A DNA stretch of 64,000 nt from Methylophaga sp. 41_12_T18 (lineage in GTDB: Bacteria; Pseudomonadota; Gammaproteobacteria; Nitrosococcales; Methylophagaceae). The notes under the pieces were generated by a model. The model was not told the origin of the DNA. It made no database searches and worked only from the letters and a program-made list of their open reading frames with translations. A program made the position numbers and the translations under genes. Of this stretch, positions 11,413-22,039 are shown piece after piece. The stretch is from contig MAAI01000025.1 in assembly GCA_002163115.1 (NCBI GenBank), forward strand, positions 1-64,000, given 5' to 3'. The stretch's first letter is position 1, and each line of letters starts with the position of its first letter.

Positions 11413-13152
11413 CTAAGCATTAATTTGTTCCAGTAAAACATCGGCTTCGAATGGCGTCGCCATATTCATTATTTGCAAAGTGTTGTCAGGCAAAGAGCTT
11501 AGATTAGTTTCATTGATCACTTGTTTTACTTCTAATAAGGCATTGGGATGCATACTGAAATGCTCCAGGCCCATCGCGAGTAATAAACGAATATAGCGTG
11601 GATCACCAGCCATTTCACCACACATTGAAACGGGAATATCGTATTTTTTCCCTGCTTCAAGTGTCATATGTATTAACCGTAAAACAGCGGGGTGGAGAGG
11701 ATCATATAAATAGTTTACGGTGTCATCAATTCGGTCAACTGCCAGCGTATATTGAATTAGATCATTAGTACCAATGGATAAGAAGTCGACATGTTGAGCA
11801 AACATTTCAGCACAGATAGCGCTGGATGGAATTTCAACCATTGCGCCGGTTTCGATCTGGCGATCATAGGCTAAACCTTCTTTATCAAGCTCTTGCTTAC
11901 ATTGTTCAAGTAACGATTGTGCTTGCAGAAGCTCAGGTAGAGCCGCAATCATTGGGAACATGATTTTAATTTTACCGTAGGCCGAGGCTCGTAAAATTGC
12001 CCGCAACTGGGTGCGGAACATATTAGGTTGATTTAGGCATAACCGTATTGCACGCAAACCTAGTGCCGGGTTAGTGACGACGGTTTGGGTTAGTTTGCGT
12101 CCGCCATCGACTGTTTTATCGGCACCTAAGTCAAAAGTCCGAATCGTAACCGGTTGATTATTCATGCCTTCAACCACATCGCGATAAGCAGCTAACTGTT
12201 CTTCTTCTTCGGGAGGCGCGACACGATTCATGTATAAAAACTCGGTTCTATACAAGCCGATACCTTGCGCACCAGCATTACTGATTGTTGATAAATCATC
12301 AGGCAGTTCAGCATTCGCCAATAGGGTGATGGACTTACCGTCTTGGGTTTTTGTGGGTTGAGACTTGTAACGACTTAATGATGAAATATGGGCGGCAAAA
12401 TCAGCTCGTCGTTGTTGATATTCACGAGTAGTTGTCTCATCAGCCCCCGCAATCAGTACCCCTGTTTCACCATCAATGATTAACGGTTCGTTATCTTGTA
12501 TATAACGTCTAATTGATTCAACACCGACAATAGCTGGAATGCCTAAGCTACGAGCGAGAATCGTGGTATGTGACGTGGCACCACCATGTTCGGTAACAAA
12601 GGCTGCAATGCCTTGGTGTTGCATTAATACCGTATCTGCTGGCGTTAAGTCTTCAGCAATGATGATATGGCCCTTAAGTCGGCCATCGGCAATTTCATGA
12701 TCGGCAGTATCTTGATCAGTGAGTATGCGATGGATGCGATTGACTACATGGTCAACATCATCACGACGAGTACGGAGATAGGGATCATCCATCTCATTAA
12801 AGACGTTGATTAATGCATCACGCTGCAGTTGTAATGCCCACTCAGCATTACAACGTCGACTTTGAATCATCTCCAGCGGAACTTTAGTCAATGATGAGTC
12901 ATTGAGCATTAAGATATGGGTATCGATGAACGAACTAACATCCGCCGGTGCATTGGCGGGAATATGATTACGAATGGCTTTTAATTGTTGGCGCGCCTCT
13001 TCGATAGCATCACGCAGCCGATCTAACTCTTGTTCAATTGAAAACTCAGGAATGAGATATTCGCGAATATCTGGCTGATTATGAAATAGGATGTGCGCCT
13101 TACCAATGGCTATGCCACGTGAAACGCCTATTCCTTGTAGTTCAAGAGTCAT
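11413..13152 (-). CDS. ptsI: Phosphoenolpyruvate-protein phosphotransferase (PTS enzyme I)
   Basis: Enzyme I takes phosphate from phosphoenolpyruvate and passes it to HPr. The 579-residue protein has the HPr-binding domain, the phospho-His at residue 195 in GGATSHTTILARSLGIPAIVG and a PEP-binding barrel with the catalytic Cys in PVSMCGEMAGD. It lacks the N-terminal GAF domain of nitrogen-PTS PtsP, so it is an ordinary enzyme I in form. Its ATG overlaps the HPr stop (ATGA). No sugar-transporting EIIBC is present nearby, so the phosphorelay is more likely regulatory than for sugar uptake. Confidence 0.95.
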   Translation of the reverse strand: MTLELQGIGVSRGIAIGKAHILFHNQPDIREYLIPEFSIEQELDRLRDAIEEARQQLKAIRNHIPANAPADVSSFIDTHILMLNDSSLTKVPLEMIQSRRCNAEWALQLQRDALINVFNEMDDPYLRTRRDDVDHVVNRIHRILTDQDTADHEIADGRLKGHIIIAEDLTPADTVLMQHQGIAAFVTEHGGATSHTTILARSLGIPAIVGVESIRRYIQDNEPLIIDGETGVLIAGADETTTREYQQRRADFAAHISSLSRYKSQPTKTQDGKSITLLANAELPDDLSTISNAGAQGIGLYRTEFLYMNRVAPPEEEEQLAAYRDVVEGMNNQPVTIRTFDLGADKTVDGGRKLTQTVVTNPALGLRAIRLCLNQPNMFRTQLRAILRASAYGKIKIMFPMIAALPELLQAQSLLEQCKQELDKEGLAYDRQIETGAMVEIPSSAICAEMFAQHVDFLSIGTNDLIQYTLAVDRIDDTVNYLYDPLHPAVLRLIHMTLEAGKKYDIPVSMCGEMAGDPRYIRLLLAMGLEHFSMHPNALLEVKQVINETNLSSLPDNTLQIMNMATPFEADVLLEQINA

Positions 13153-13418
13153 TCACCCTCTCCGAAAAAATCATTAATCAGCGAATCCAATTCTTTTAAT
13201 GCTTGCTCAGCATCATTACCGTTGGCTTGCACGGTAATTTGTGAACCTTTGGCTGCGGCTAACATCATCACAGCCATAATGCTTTTGCCATTGATTTCAC
13301 GACCATCACGTGACACTTGAATATCACAATCAAATTGTGATGCAGTAGTGACAAATTTCGCGGCAGCACGAGCATGTAAGCCCAACTTATTAATAATGGT
13401 AAATGTTTGTTCAATCAT
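13149..13418 (-). CDS. ptsH: HPr-family phosphocarrier protein
   Basis: This 89-residue HPr has the phosphorylated His15 in KLGLHARAAAKF. Ser46 lies in GKSIMAVMML, the target of HPr kinase, and a short HprK is encoded 0.5 kb upstream. It would carry phosphate from enzyme I to the two EIIA proteins of the cluster. It overlaps both neighbours by four bases (ATGA), so EIIA, HPr and EI form a translationally coupled set. Confidence 0.95.
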   Translation of the reverse strand: MIEQTFTIINKLGLHARAAAKFVTTASQFDCDIQVSRDGREINGKSIMAVMMLAAAKGSQITVQANGNDAEQALKELDSLINDFFGEGE

Positions 13419-13819
13419 GCTTTATATCCTGAATGGTGGCAGCGGACTATGCCTTCTTGGCCACCGGTCACCGCTTTATCTTCTAATTCTTTCAAACTCA
13501 GACCCGGATAATTTAATACCCGAACTAACATGGGCAGGTTTAAGCCGGAGACAATTTGAATATCATCTCGATCTGAAACGGCACAGGCAATATTGCTGGG
13601 GGTTGAGCCAAACATATCGGTGAGGATTAAAATACCGTGGCCTTGATCTAGCTTTTTAAGCTCTTCATATAATAAAGGACGTATCTGATCTGGCGTATCA
13701 TTGAGACCAATCGAAATGACTTTTGTCGGTAAGGGGCAACAAGACAGCATTTGTTTTGCTGTATTGATTAGCTCAGCACCAATCTGGTTATGAGATACGA
13801 TCAAAATGCCTACAGTCAT
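13415..13819 (-). CDS. Mannose-type PTS EIIA protein
   Basis: The 134-residue protein is an EIIA(Man) fold. His10 in GILIVSHNQIG is the expected phosphorylation site, and LILTDMFGSTPSNIA is the second family motif. Proteins of this kind outside sugar operons have regulatory roles, and the same fold is the first domain of DhaM, the phosphodonor of PTS-dependent dihydroxyacetone kinases. Stand-alone EIIA(Man)-HPr-EI strings are common in proteobacteria with a regulatory PTS. No IIB, IIC or IID partner is visible. Confidence 0.9.
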   Translation of the reverse strand: MTVGILIVSHNQIGAELINTAKQMLSCCPLPTKVISIGLNDTPDQIRPLLYEELKKLDQGHGILILTDMFGSTPSNIACAVSDRDDIQIVSGLNLPMLVRVLNYPGLSLKELEDKAVTGGQEGIVRCHHSGYKA

Positions 13820-13930
13820 TAAAGTTCTCGATGTCTTAGCTAGTTTGAATAATTAACTGGCCGTTATTATGTCCAGCTCAGGACATTGAAAGCAACAGTA
13901 ATACCGTGAATATCGGAATTTTACTGGGTT

Positions 13931-14461
13931 TTATTTGGTAGAAGGGCTGTTCATTAATGTTTGCTGTCGTTGTTTAAAAATGGTTTCTGCATTAGGCGCT
14001 AGTGTTTGCATTTTTATCCAGCTGATAACTCGATGATATAACGAGGCCGAAGTGGTTAAATTAAGCTGTAGTAATGGGAATACTCTGCCATTAACGCTAT
14101 AAGTTAAGGCCGGAGGGGCAAGCGTTACTGTTGATGACGTTGCTGTTTGCAGTTCAACAACATAATCAAGCGGGTGCTGCTGTTGAAATGCGCTCTCGCC
14201 AAATAACGGGGCAATAGAAATAAGTCCTAATTCACGACTGTGTAAAAAACCTGAGGAAAGTGTTGGGCAATGAGCGATGATTTGATTGTCAATTTCAGAG
14301 AATTCAACCACATCATCAGCAATAAGTGAGTGACCTAAATGAAGAAGCTCAAGGGCAAAGCTACTTTTGCCAATACCTGCAGCACCAATAATTAAGATGC
14401 CGCTGCCATCTATATTCATCATGACACCATGATGAGTAGTAAAGCTGGGTTGAACAGCCAT
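13931..14461 (-). CDS. hprK: Short HPr kinase/phosphorylase (C-terminal domain only)
   Basis: The 176-residue protein is only the catalytic half of HprK. It has the P-loop GAAGIGKS at about 26-33, LIADDVVEF at 47-55 and SRELGLISI, corresponding to the HprK signature. The N-terminal domain of the 310-residue Firmicutes enzyme is absent, as in the short HprK proteins of many proteobacteria. It would phosphorylate Ser46 of the HPr encoded nearby. It lies six bases after ptsN. A 111-bp gap separates it from the EIIA(Man) gene, so the two PTS blocks may be separate transcripts. Confidence 0.88.
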   Translation of the reverse strand: MAVQPSFTTHHGVMMNIDGSGILIIGAAGIGKSSFALELLHLGHSLIADDVVEFSEIDNQIIAHCPTLSSGFLHSRELGLISIAPLFGESAFQQQHPLDYVVELQTATSSTVTLAPPALTYSVNGRVFPLLQLNLTTSASLYHRVISWIKMQTLAPNAETIFKQRQQTLMNSPSTK

Positions 14462-14467
14462 CGATGC

Positions 14468-14926
14468 TTAATCGTCTATGGCAAGGAGCAACTCAAAAAT
14501 TTCGTTTGCCGTTTTCGATTTCCGAATGTTTTGACAGGCTTGCTCATCTCTAAATAATGAAGCGAGTCGAGCCAGCTGTTTAAGATGATAATCGCTATCA
14601 TCTTCAGGGACCAATAAGGCAAAGGCGATATCAATGGGCTTATTATCGGCAGCATCAAAATCTACCGGTGTATCAAGCGTCATCATTGCTGCGATGGTAT
14701 GAGTGATGCCTGGGATCCGGGCGTGCGGTATTGCCACGCCCTTACCCAGACCGGTGCTACCTAAGCGTTCACGCTCAAGTAGAGCCTGAAAAATTTTCTC
14801 AGCTGTTGTCGCCTGTGTATTTAAAGCCAGCATTTGACTGAGCTTTTCAATGACACGTTTTTTACTCGCTGCACCATCTTGGTGGCTAATGTTGTCACTG
14901 TTAACGAGTTGGGCTGCAATCAGCAT
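14468..14926 (-). CDS. ptsN: Nitrogen-regulatory PTS EIIA (EIIA-Ntr)
   Basis: The 152-residue protein is an EIIA(Fru/Ntr) domain. The active His lies in GKGVAIPHARIPG (about residue 72), preceded by ERERLGSTGLG. EIIA-Ntr is a regulatory output of the phosphorelay that controls potassium and nitrogen functions in other gammaproteobacteria. Its place next to hpf and rpoN is a classic arrangement. Confidence 0.95.
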   Translation of the reverse strand: MLIAAQLVNSDNISHQDGAASKKRVIEKLSQMLALNTQATTAEKIFQALLERERLGSTGLGKGVAIPHARIPGITHTIAAMMTLDTPVDFDAADNKPIDIAFALLVPEDDSDYHLKQLARLASLFRDEQACQNIRKSKTANEIFELLLAIDD

Positions 14927-14938
14927 AGAAAAACCTAT

Positions 14939-15265
14939 TTAGCTAGCGTTATGTTTCATTTGAGCACCATCTGCTTGATGGTGATTTTTAATTTTATCTT
15001 TGTGCTTAATAATCTGACGATCCAGTTTAGAAACTAGATTTTCAATAGCGGTATACATATTTTCATTTTCGTCAGAGGCAAATAAATCTGCTCCGCTGAC
15101 ATGAATTGTTGCTTCAGCCTTTTGACGTAGTTTTTCAACACCTAAAATGACATGAACATTAGTCATGTGGTCAAAGTGACGAGTTAGCTTCTCAAACTTT
15201 TTATTGACATGATCTCGAAGGCTATCAGTAATTTCAACATGTTGTCCGCTTAAGTTTAATTGCAT
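14939..15265 (-). CDS. hpf: Ribosome hibernation promoting factor
   Basis: The 108-residue protein matches short HPF (YhbH), which binds the 30S subunit in stationary phase and promotes 100S ribosome dimers. MQLNLSGQHVEITDSLRDHVNKKF and the DLFASDENENMYTAIENLVSKLDRQI segment are characteristic. A CAGGAGAA ribosome site precedes the ATG. It lies between rpoN and ptsN, as in many gammaproteobacteria. Confidence 0.95.
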   Translation of the reverse strand: MQLNLSGQHVEITDSLRDHVNKKFEKLTRHFDHMTNVHVILGVEKLRQKAEATIHVSGADLFASDENENMYTAIENLVSKLDRQIIKHKDKIKNHHQADGAQMKHNAS

Positions 15266-15300
15266 AATGATTTTCTCCTGTTGATGGATAAATAACTGGT

Positions 15301-16764
15301 CTATACCAGCCGCTTACGTTCATTTGAAGGAGGAATCGTTAATGATTCCCGGTATTTTGCAATGGTTCTACGAGCTACGTTTATGCCTTGATCTCCTAAA
15401 ATGTCGGCAATTTTACTATCACTAAGAGGTTTACGAGGATTTTCAGCTGCCACTAGCTTTTTAATAATGGCACGAATGGCGGTGGCTGAGCATTCGCCGC
15501 CGGTATCAGTACTTACATGACTTGAGAAGAAGTATTTCAACTCATAAATACCACGAGGAGTGTGAATGTATTTTCTGGTAGTGACGCGAGAAATAGTGGA
15601 TTCATGCATTTCTACTTCACTGGCAATATCAGCTAAAACCAGTGGTTTCATCGCTTCATCACCAAACTCAAGAAAATCTTTTTGTTTTTCTACAATGGCA
15701 TTGGTTACTTTGACCAGTGTTTCATTACGGCTTTGTAAGCTCTTTAGAAACCAGCGTGCTTCTTGTAAATTATTTTTCAAATAAGTATTTTCAGAGCTAT
15801 TGTCAGCGCGGTTAATGAGCTGGGCATAATGTTCGGAAATTTGTAATCGAGGTGCATTGTCAGGGTTGAGAGACAGCACCCATTTGCCATTCACTTTTCG
15901 AGTGTAAATATCTGGCACGATATATTCAGTCTTTTCAATCTGAATTTGATTGCCAGGTCTTGGATTGAGTAGTTGAATTTCTTGCACTAGTTCTGTGAGC
16001 AAGTCGTCATTCACTTTTAATGCTCGTTTAACCTGAGCATAGTCACGTTTGGCGAGGGTATCAAGATGTTTGTCGATCAGTGCTGTTACAAGCTCAAGAT
16101 GCTCAATTTGATCTTCAAATAATTTAAGCTGAATTAATAAACATTCACGTAAGTCTCTTGCGGCGATGCCAACAGGATCAAAGTGTTGGATACGGTGTAA
16201 AACGGCTTCAATTTCTTCTTCATCAATGTCTTCATTGCCTTCGCCGAGACTGTGTTGAATTTCTTCGAGACTGCTTTTCAAATAACCGTCATTATCAATG
16301 GAATCTATAATAATGGTGGCAATAGCCTGTTCTGTTTCAGAAAAAGGCGTTAAGCGCATTTGCCAAAATAAGTGTTCCTGCAGGCTATCACTACTGTCAT
16401 CCTGGTTTTCACGCTCAAGACCAGGCTCTGAATTATGAGTGGATGACATGACGCCAGCTGGTTGACTATCAAAAGTATCTTCCCATTTACTATCAACCGG
16501 TAATTCATCAGGAATATCGGTATTTTCAAGCTGAGTAATTTCTTGGGTTACAGGTTCGTCAGAAGCCTGATCATCCTGCTGTGCAGAGGCTTTGTCATCA
16601 AACACATACTCTTCTTCAACATCGAGCAGTGGATTTGTTTCTAAGACTTCTTGAATTTCAGCTTGTAACTCAAGTGAAGATAATTGCAATAAGCGAATAG
16701 CTTGTTGCAATTGAGGGGTCATCGATAGGCTTTGGCCTATGCGTAACTGTAATGATTGTTTCAC
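15301..16764 (-). CDS. rpoN: RNA polymerase sigma-54 factor
   Basis: RpoN directs transcription from -24/-12 promoters together with ATP-dependent activators. The 487-residue protein has the Gln-rich N-terminal activator region (SLQLRIGQSLSMTPQLQQAIRLLQLS), an acidic linker, the core-binding domain and the C-terminal RpoN box, read here as ARRTIAKYRESL. The start is GTG. The lptB gene that usually precedes rpoN is replaced here by a tungstate-type ABC transporter, so the local order has been rearranged. Confidence 0.97.
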   Translation of the reverse strand: MKQSLQLRIGQSLSMTPQLQQAIRLLQLSSLELQAEIQEVLETNPLLDVEEEYVFDDKASAQQDDQASDEPVTQEITQLENTDIPDELPVDSKWEDTFDSQPAGVMSSTHNSEPGLERENQDDSSDSLQEHLFWQMRLTPFSETEQAIATIIIDSIDNDGYLKSSLEEIQHSLGEGNEDIDEEEIEAVLHRIQHFDPVGIAARDLRECLLIQLKLFEDQIEHLELVTALIDKHLDTLAKRDYAQVKRALKVNDDLLTELVQEIQLLNPRPGNQIQIEKTEYIVPDIYTRKVNGKWVLSLNPDNAPRLQISEHYAQLINRADNSSENTYLKNNLQEARWFLKSLQSRNETLVKVTNAIVEKQKDFLEFGDEAMKPLVLADIASEVEMHESTISRVTTRKYIHTPRGIYELKYFFSSHVSTDTGGECSATAIRAIIKKLVAAENPRKPLSDSKIADILGDQGINVARRTIAKYRESLTIPPSNERKRLV

Positions 16765-16855
16765 TGAATATTTTGATAAAACTGTTTCCGCATGTCTTCA
16801 TATTACCGTATGTAGCAGGTCGTGCCTATACGTTTTTTGTATATTTTTATGAAGC

Positions 16856-17845
16856 TTAAAACACGGTCACAGCAGTTGATTTAAAACTAAGCCAAACAGG
16901 GCAGCCAATGACTAGATTTAACTTAGACAGTGACTCTGGACTAATGATGGCCTGAAAGTGCTCACCGCAATCAATGGTGAGACGAATAGTTGTTGTTTCT
17001 TCGGCAATTAAGATAACGCGACCTGCGAAGCTATTTCGCATACTAGATTCTAATTGATGATGAGAAACAATAATTTCACGAGGATCAATAGCAATATGCC
17101 GGGCGTCAGTTAATTCACTAGCAACATGAATGATGAGTGATCTGGTTTTAAACAGTTGTTGCTGAAGTTGACCGTGAAATAGGTTGAGTAGCGGTGCGTT
17201 GGTAATTCGCCCAGCATGTAAGTTAAGGGTTTCATCTGCAATCGCTAAACCTTGCGGATGATCATGGGTGGAAAAAATGACTGTTTTATTGGCTTGTTTG
17301 GCAAAAGCCAAAATAGCCGATTCCAATTGACGAACATGGTGGTGATCTAAATGTGAAAACGGCTCATCTAATAATAGAATATCTGGTGCATAGGCAATCG
17401 CACGCGCAATGGCGACTCGCTTTAATTCACCACCAGATAAGGTCGTGGCTAGTTGATTGGCAAGGTGAGATAGATTTAGCTGCTGCAGAACATGCTCGAT
17501 TCGTTGGTCTATATTGCTGGATTTTATTCCTTGTAACTGTAGCGCGAGATGAATATTGTCACGCACGGTTCCGGGTAGTAAATAAGGTTGTTGGCTTACT
17601 AGGCCGATACGTCGACGCTGTTCAGGCTTGAGCTTCGCTGTGACTTTTTGGTCAAATAGCTGCAATGAGCCTTGACTAGGCTCTGTTGTGAAAGCCAATA
17701 AGCTCAGCAGTGTTGATTTACCTGCGCCATTCTGACCCAGCAAGGCGATGCATTTGCCAGACGGGATGGTGAAATCAGCGATATCAAGTACACAAGACTT
17801 ACTATGAAATACTTTTATATCACTGAGCTGGTAGGCATTAGTCAT
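16856..17845 (-). CDS. tupC: Tungstate-type ABC transporter ATPase
   Basis: This protein (about 329 residues) has an ABC ATPase domain (Walker A GQNGAGKSTLL, signature LSGGELKRVAIARAIA, Walker B ILLLDEPFSHLD) and a C-terminal TOBE/MOP-like region (from about residue 250), as in oxyanion importers. The ATG at 17845 overlaps the permease stop as ATGA and has GGGA upstream; I prefer it to the TTG at 17866. The permease next to it is TupB-like, which suggests tungstate rather than molybdate. The binding protein TupA is not encoded here. Confidence 0.85.
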   Translation of the reverse strand: MTNAYQLSDIKVFHSKSCVLDIADFTIPSGKCIALLGQNGAGKSTLLSLLAFTTEPSQGSLQLFDQKVTAKLKPEQRRRIGLVSQQPYLLPGTVRDNIHLALQLQGIKSSNIDQRIEHVLQQLNLSHLANQLATTLSGGELKRVAIARAIAYAPDILLLDEPFSHLDHHHVRQLESAILAFAKQANKTVIFSTHDHPQGLAIADETLNLHAGRITNAPLLNLFHGQLQQQLFKTRSLIIHVASELTDARHIAIDPREIIVSHHQLESSMRNSFAGRVILIAEETTTIRLTIDCGEHFQAIISPESLSKLNLVIGCPVWLSFKSTAVTVF

Positions 17846-18534
17846 GATTTGGTCCCTTGTAACCAAGACAAGGCAAAATTTAAGATAAAGGCGATCAGTA
17901 ATAATAAAATACCCAGCGCCAAACCTAGTTCAAATTCACCTTTACTGGTTTCTAAGGCGATGGCGGTGGTCATTGTGCGGGTGAAGCCTTCGATATTGCC
18001 ACCTAACATCATAGCTGCTCCCACTTCACCGATAGCACGACCGAAACCGGTGATAACCGCTGCGAGTATTGCAAAGCGAGTAACACTGACCACATGGTAG
18101 GCAAGCGAAAATGGACTTGCACCCAAACTAATTAAGGTGGGTTTTAATCGTGGATCGGCACTATTAACAGCGGTGATAGTGAGATTCATCATGATCGGAA
18201 AAATCAGGATGGCTTCAGCAATAATGACTGCCGACGGGGTATAGAGTAGGCCCCAGTGACCGAGAGGCCCTAAGCGACTAAATAAGCCATAAAGTAATAA
18301 GCCAATAACCACCGTAGGCATCGCCATTAAGGTATTTAACAGGTGTTGGACAGTTTTTTTGCCTCGAAATGAGTTGAGTGCCGTCGTCACTCCACATGGA
18401 ATGGCTAGGCACGCGGCAATCAGTGATGCTATTAAAGATATGCTGACTGAGGTGGCAACAATGCGATAAATGGCGGGGTCAAATGAACTAATTAATGCTA
18501 ATGCGGCCAGCAGTGAGTCAGCGAAGTAGTTCAT
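17842..18534 (-). CDS. tupB: Tungstate-type ABC transporter permease
   Basis: The 230-residue integral membrane protein has about five to six helices and the ABC permease EAA-type loop. The segment GFGRAIGEVGAAMMLGGNI followed by GFTRTMTTAIALETSKGEFELGLALG is typical of TupB permeases. Tungsten would serve enzymes such as formate dehydrogenase, plausible in a methylotroph, but no such enzyme is in the window. It is 12 bp downstream of metF; this closeness need not mean a functional link. Confidence 0.85.
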   Translation of the reverse strand: MNYFADSLLAALALISSFDPAIYRIVATSVSISLIASLIAACLAIPCGVTTALNSFRGKKTVQHLLNTLMAMPTVVIGLLLYGLFSRLGPLGHWGLLYTPSAVIIAEAILIFPIMMNLTITAVNSADPRLKPTLISLGASPFSLAYHVVSVTRFAILAAVITGFGRAIGEVGAAMMLGGNIEGFTRTMTTAIALETSKGEFELGLALGILLLLIAFILNFALSWLQGTKS

Positions 18535-18546
18535 ATTGAAGACTGT

Positions 18547-19398
18547 TTAGTCGAGCAAGCCTAAGCGTTGGCAAATCGTCAGTGTGGGATCGGCACGGTT
18601 CATACTATAAAAGTGTAAGCCAGGCACACCTTGTTCGACTAGTTTTTCGGTAAAGTCGGTGAGGAAATCAAGCGTGAATGCTTGTAGTGACTCTAAATCA
18701 TCATGAAATACTTCGAGTTGCTTGCGTAACCAACGAGGAATTTCAGCACCGCAAGCATCAGAAAACCGTGCTAATTGGGTGAAATTATTGATTGGCATAA
18801 TGCCGGGAATAATCGGGATATCGATGTTTTGCTGTTGGCAGCGGTCGATAAATTGTAAATAAGCATCAATATTATAAAAATATTGAGTGATGGCGCTATT
18901 GGCTCCGGCATCTACTTTACGTTTAAAATTGGTAAGGTCGATGTGGGCCGACTCTGCTTGCGGATGAACTTCTGGATAGGCCGCGACTTCGATAGTGAAG
19001 TAATCGCCCGTTTCTTTGCGAATAAATTCAACTAACTCATTGGCATAACGAAAGTCACCTGGATCACGCATTCCGGAAGGTAAGTCGCCACGCAATGCCA
19101 CGATGCGGTGAATATCATGTGATTGGAATGTGTGAAGTAAGTTGCGAATACTTTCTGCTGTTGAGCCGACACAAGATAGGTGAGGCGCAGCATCAATATT
19201 GGTTGTTGCTTGTGCTTGTTGAATTTCGATAACGGTATCGAGAGTATTATCTTGGGTTGAACCACCCGCACCAAAGGTAACTGAAAAAAACTCAGGGTTT
19301 AATGGTGCGAGTTGCTGGCGGACATCGCGAATAGTTGCGATACCTTTGTCAGTTTTTGGGGGGAAAAATTCGCAGCTAATAGTGAGTTTGTTGGTCAT
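18547..19398 (-). CDS. metF: 5,10-methylenetetrahydrofolate reductase
   Basis: MetF reduces methylene-THF to methyl-THF, the methyl donor for methionine synthesis. The 283-residue protein has the start LTISCEFFPPKTDKG, the FAD-site VTFGAGGSTQDNT and the VALRGDLP and SAITQYFYNIDAYLQF motifs of the bacterial type. It follows ahcY, but a strong terminator lies between them, so it is either reached by read-through or has its own promoter in that 63-bp gap. Confidence 0.97.
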   Translation of the reverse strand: MTNKLTISCEFFPPKTDKGIATIRDVRQQLAPLNPEFFSVTFGAGGSTQDNTLDTVIEIQQAQATTNIDAAPHLSCVGSTAESIRNLLHTFQSHDIHRIVALRGDLPSGMRDPGDFRYANELVEFIRKETGDYFTIEVAAYPEVHPQAESAHIDLTNFKRKVDAGANSAITQYFYNIDAYLQFIDRCQQQNIDIPIIPGIMPINNFTQLARFSDACGAEIPRWLRKQLEVFHDDLESLQAFTLDFLTDFTEKLVEQGVPGLHFYSMNRADPTLTICQRLGLLD

Positions 19399-19423
19399 GG
19401 TTAGGTACTAGATAGTGGCTAAA

Positions 19424-19456
19424 TAAAAAAGGGCTAACCATTTGGTTAGCCCTTTA
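19424..19456 (-). terminator. Terminator after ahcY
   Basis: GGGCTAACC and GGTTAGCCC form a perfect 9-bp stem with a 4-base loop. The A run at 19424-19430 gives a T run on the minus strand. It lies 6 bp past the ahcY stop and 26 bp before the metF start. Confidence 0.88.
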
Positions 19457-19461
19457 CTTGG

Positions 19462-20790
<1,329 letters not shown>

Positions 20791-20796
20791 TTATAT

Positions 20797-21957
20797 TTAA
20801 ATGCCAGCTGCTGCACGTAAAGTATCAGCCATGTCAGTGCGTTCCCAAGTGAACTCAGGTTCTTCACGACCAAAGTGACCGTAAGCTGCTGTCGCCTGAT
20901 AGATAGGACGAATTAAATCTAACATTTTCACTAGACCAACCGGACGTAAATCAAAGTGTTCACGAACTAAGGCTTCTAATTTCTCTTGAGCGATTTTGCC
21001 AGTACCAAAGGTTTCGATACTGATTGAAGTGGGTTCAGCTACACCGATGGCATATGACACTTGAATTTCGCAACGGTCAGCTAAACCAGCTGCAACAATG
21101 TTTTTAGCCACATAACGACCGGCATAAGCGGCACTGCGATCGACTTTAGATGGGTCTTTACCTGAGAATGCACCACCACCGTGTCTAGCCATACCACCGT
21201 AGGTATCAACAATAATTTTACGGCCGGTTAAACCCGCATCACCAACTGGACCACCAATAATGAATTGACCGGTTGGGTTAATGTGAAAAGCAGTGTCTTT
21301 AGTTAACCATTTCTCTGGTAATGTTGGTTGAATAATCACTTCCATAACCGCTTCTTGTAAGTCTTTTAACGATACTTCAGGGTTATGTTGAGTTGATAAA
21401 ACAACGGCATCGATACCTACAGGCTTACCATCTTCATAGACAAAGGTTACTTGGCTTTTTGCATCAGGACGTAACCAAGGCAAAGTGCCATTTTTACGTA
21501 CTTCAGCTTGGCGCTGTACTAAGCGATGAGCGTAAGTAATAGGTGCAGGCATTAATACGTCAGTTTCGTTACTAGCATAACCAAACATTAAACCTTGATC
21601 GCCGGCGCCTTGATCTTCTGGTGTAGCACGGTCGACACCCATTGCAATATCAGTAGATTGTTTACCAATCAATGACATCACAGCACAGGTATCACCATCA
21701 AAGCCAACATCGGAGTTGTTATAACCAATATCGGTGATAGTTTTACGGACGACTTGTTCTAGATCAACCCAAGCGCTAGTGGTGATTTCACCTGCAACAA
21801 TAGCTGCACCTGTTTTAACTAATGTTTCACAGGCAACGCGGGCATGGGGATCTTGGCGAAGAATTTCATCAAGAACGGCGTCAGAAATTTGATCGGCAAC
21901 TTTATCTGGATGACCTTCTGAAACTGATTCAGATGTGAAAATTGAACGATTACTCAT
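20797..21957 (-). CDS. metK: S-adenosylmethionine synthetase
   Basis: MetK makes S-adenosylmethionine from methionine and ATP. The 386-residue protein has [24 protein letters not shown], the methionine-binding [12 protein letters not shown] and the [19 protein letters not shown] loop. It is the first gene of a SAM-cycle run (metK-ahcY, then metF). A leader of nearly 300 bp resembles an SAH riboswitch. GAGG stands nine bases before the ATG. Confidence 0.98.
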   Translation of the reverse strand: MSNRSIFTSESVSEGHPDKVADQISDAVLDEILRQDPHARVACETLVKTGAAIVAGEITTSAWVDLEQVVRKTITDIGYNNSDVGFDGDTCAVMSLIGKQSTDIAMGVDRATPEDQGAGDQGLMFGYASNETDVLMPAPITYAHRLVQRQAEVRKNGTLPWLRPDAKSQVTFVYEDGKPVGIDAVVLSTQHNPEVSLKDLQEAVMEVIIQPTLPEKWLTKDTAFHINPTGQFIIGGPVGDAGLTGRKIIVDTYGGMARHGGGAFSGKDPSKVDRSAAYAGRYVAKNIVAAGLADRCEIQVSYAIGVAEPTSISIETFGTGKIAQEKLEALVREHFDLRPVGLVKMLDLIRPIYQATAAYGHFGREEPEFTWERTDMADTLRAAAGI

Positions 21958-22039
21958 GATTAACTTACCTCATTACGTTAATGGCTAGTCAAGGAGAGTT
22001 GTTGGGGGTATGCACGGTTATTTAGTGCTACTGGATGAC

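Noticed and set aside
16856-17845. Reading the ABC ATPase as LptB, the usual neighbour of rpoN
   Set aside because: It has a C-terminal TOBE-like extension and is coupled to a TupB-type permease, so it is an importer ATPase and not LptB.
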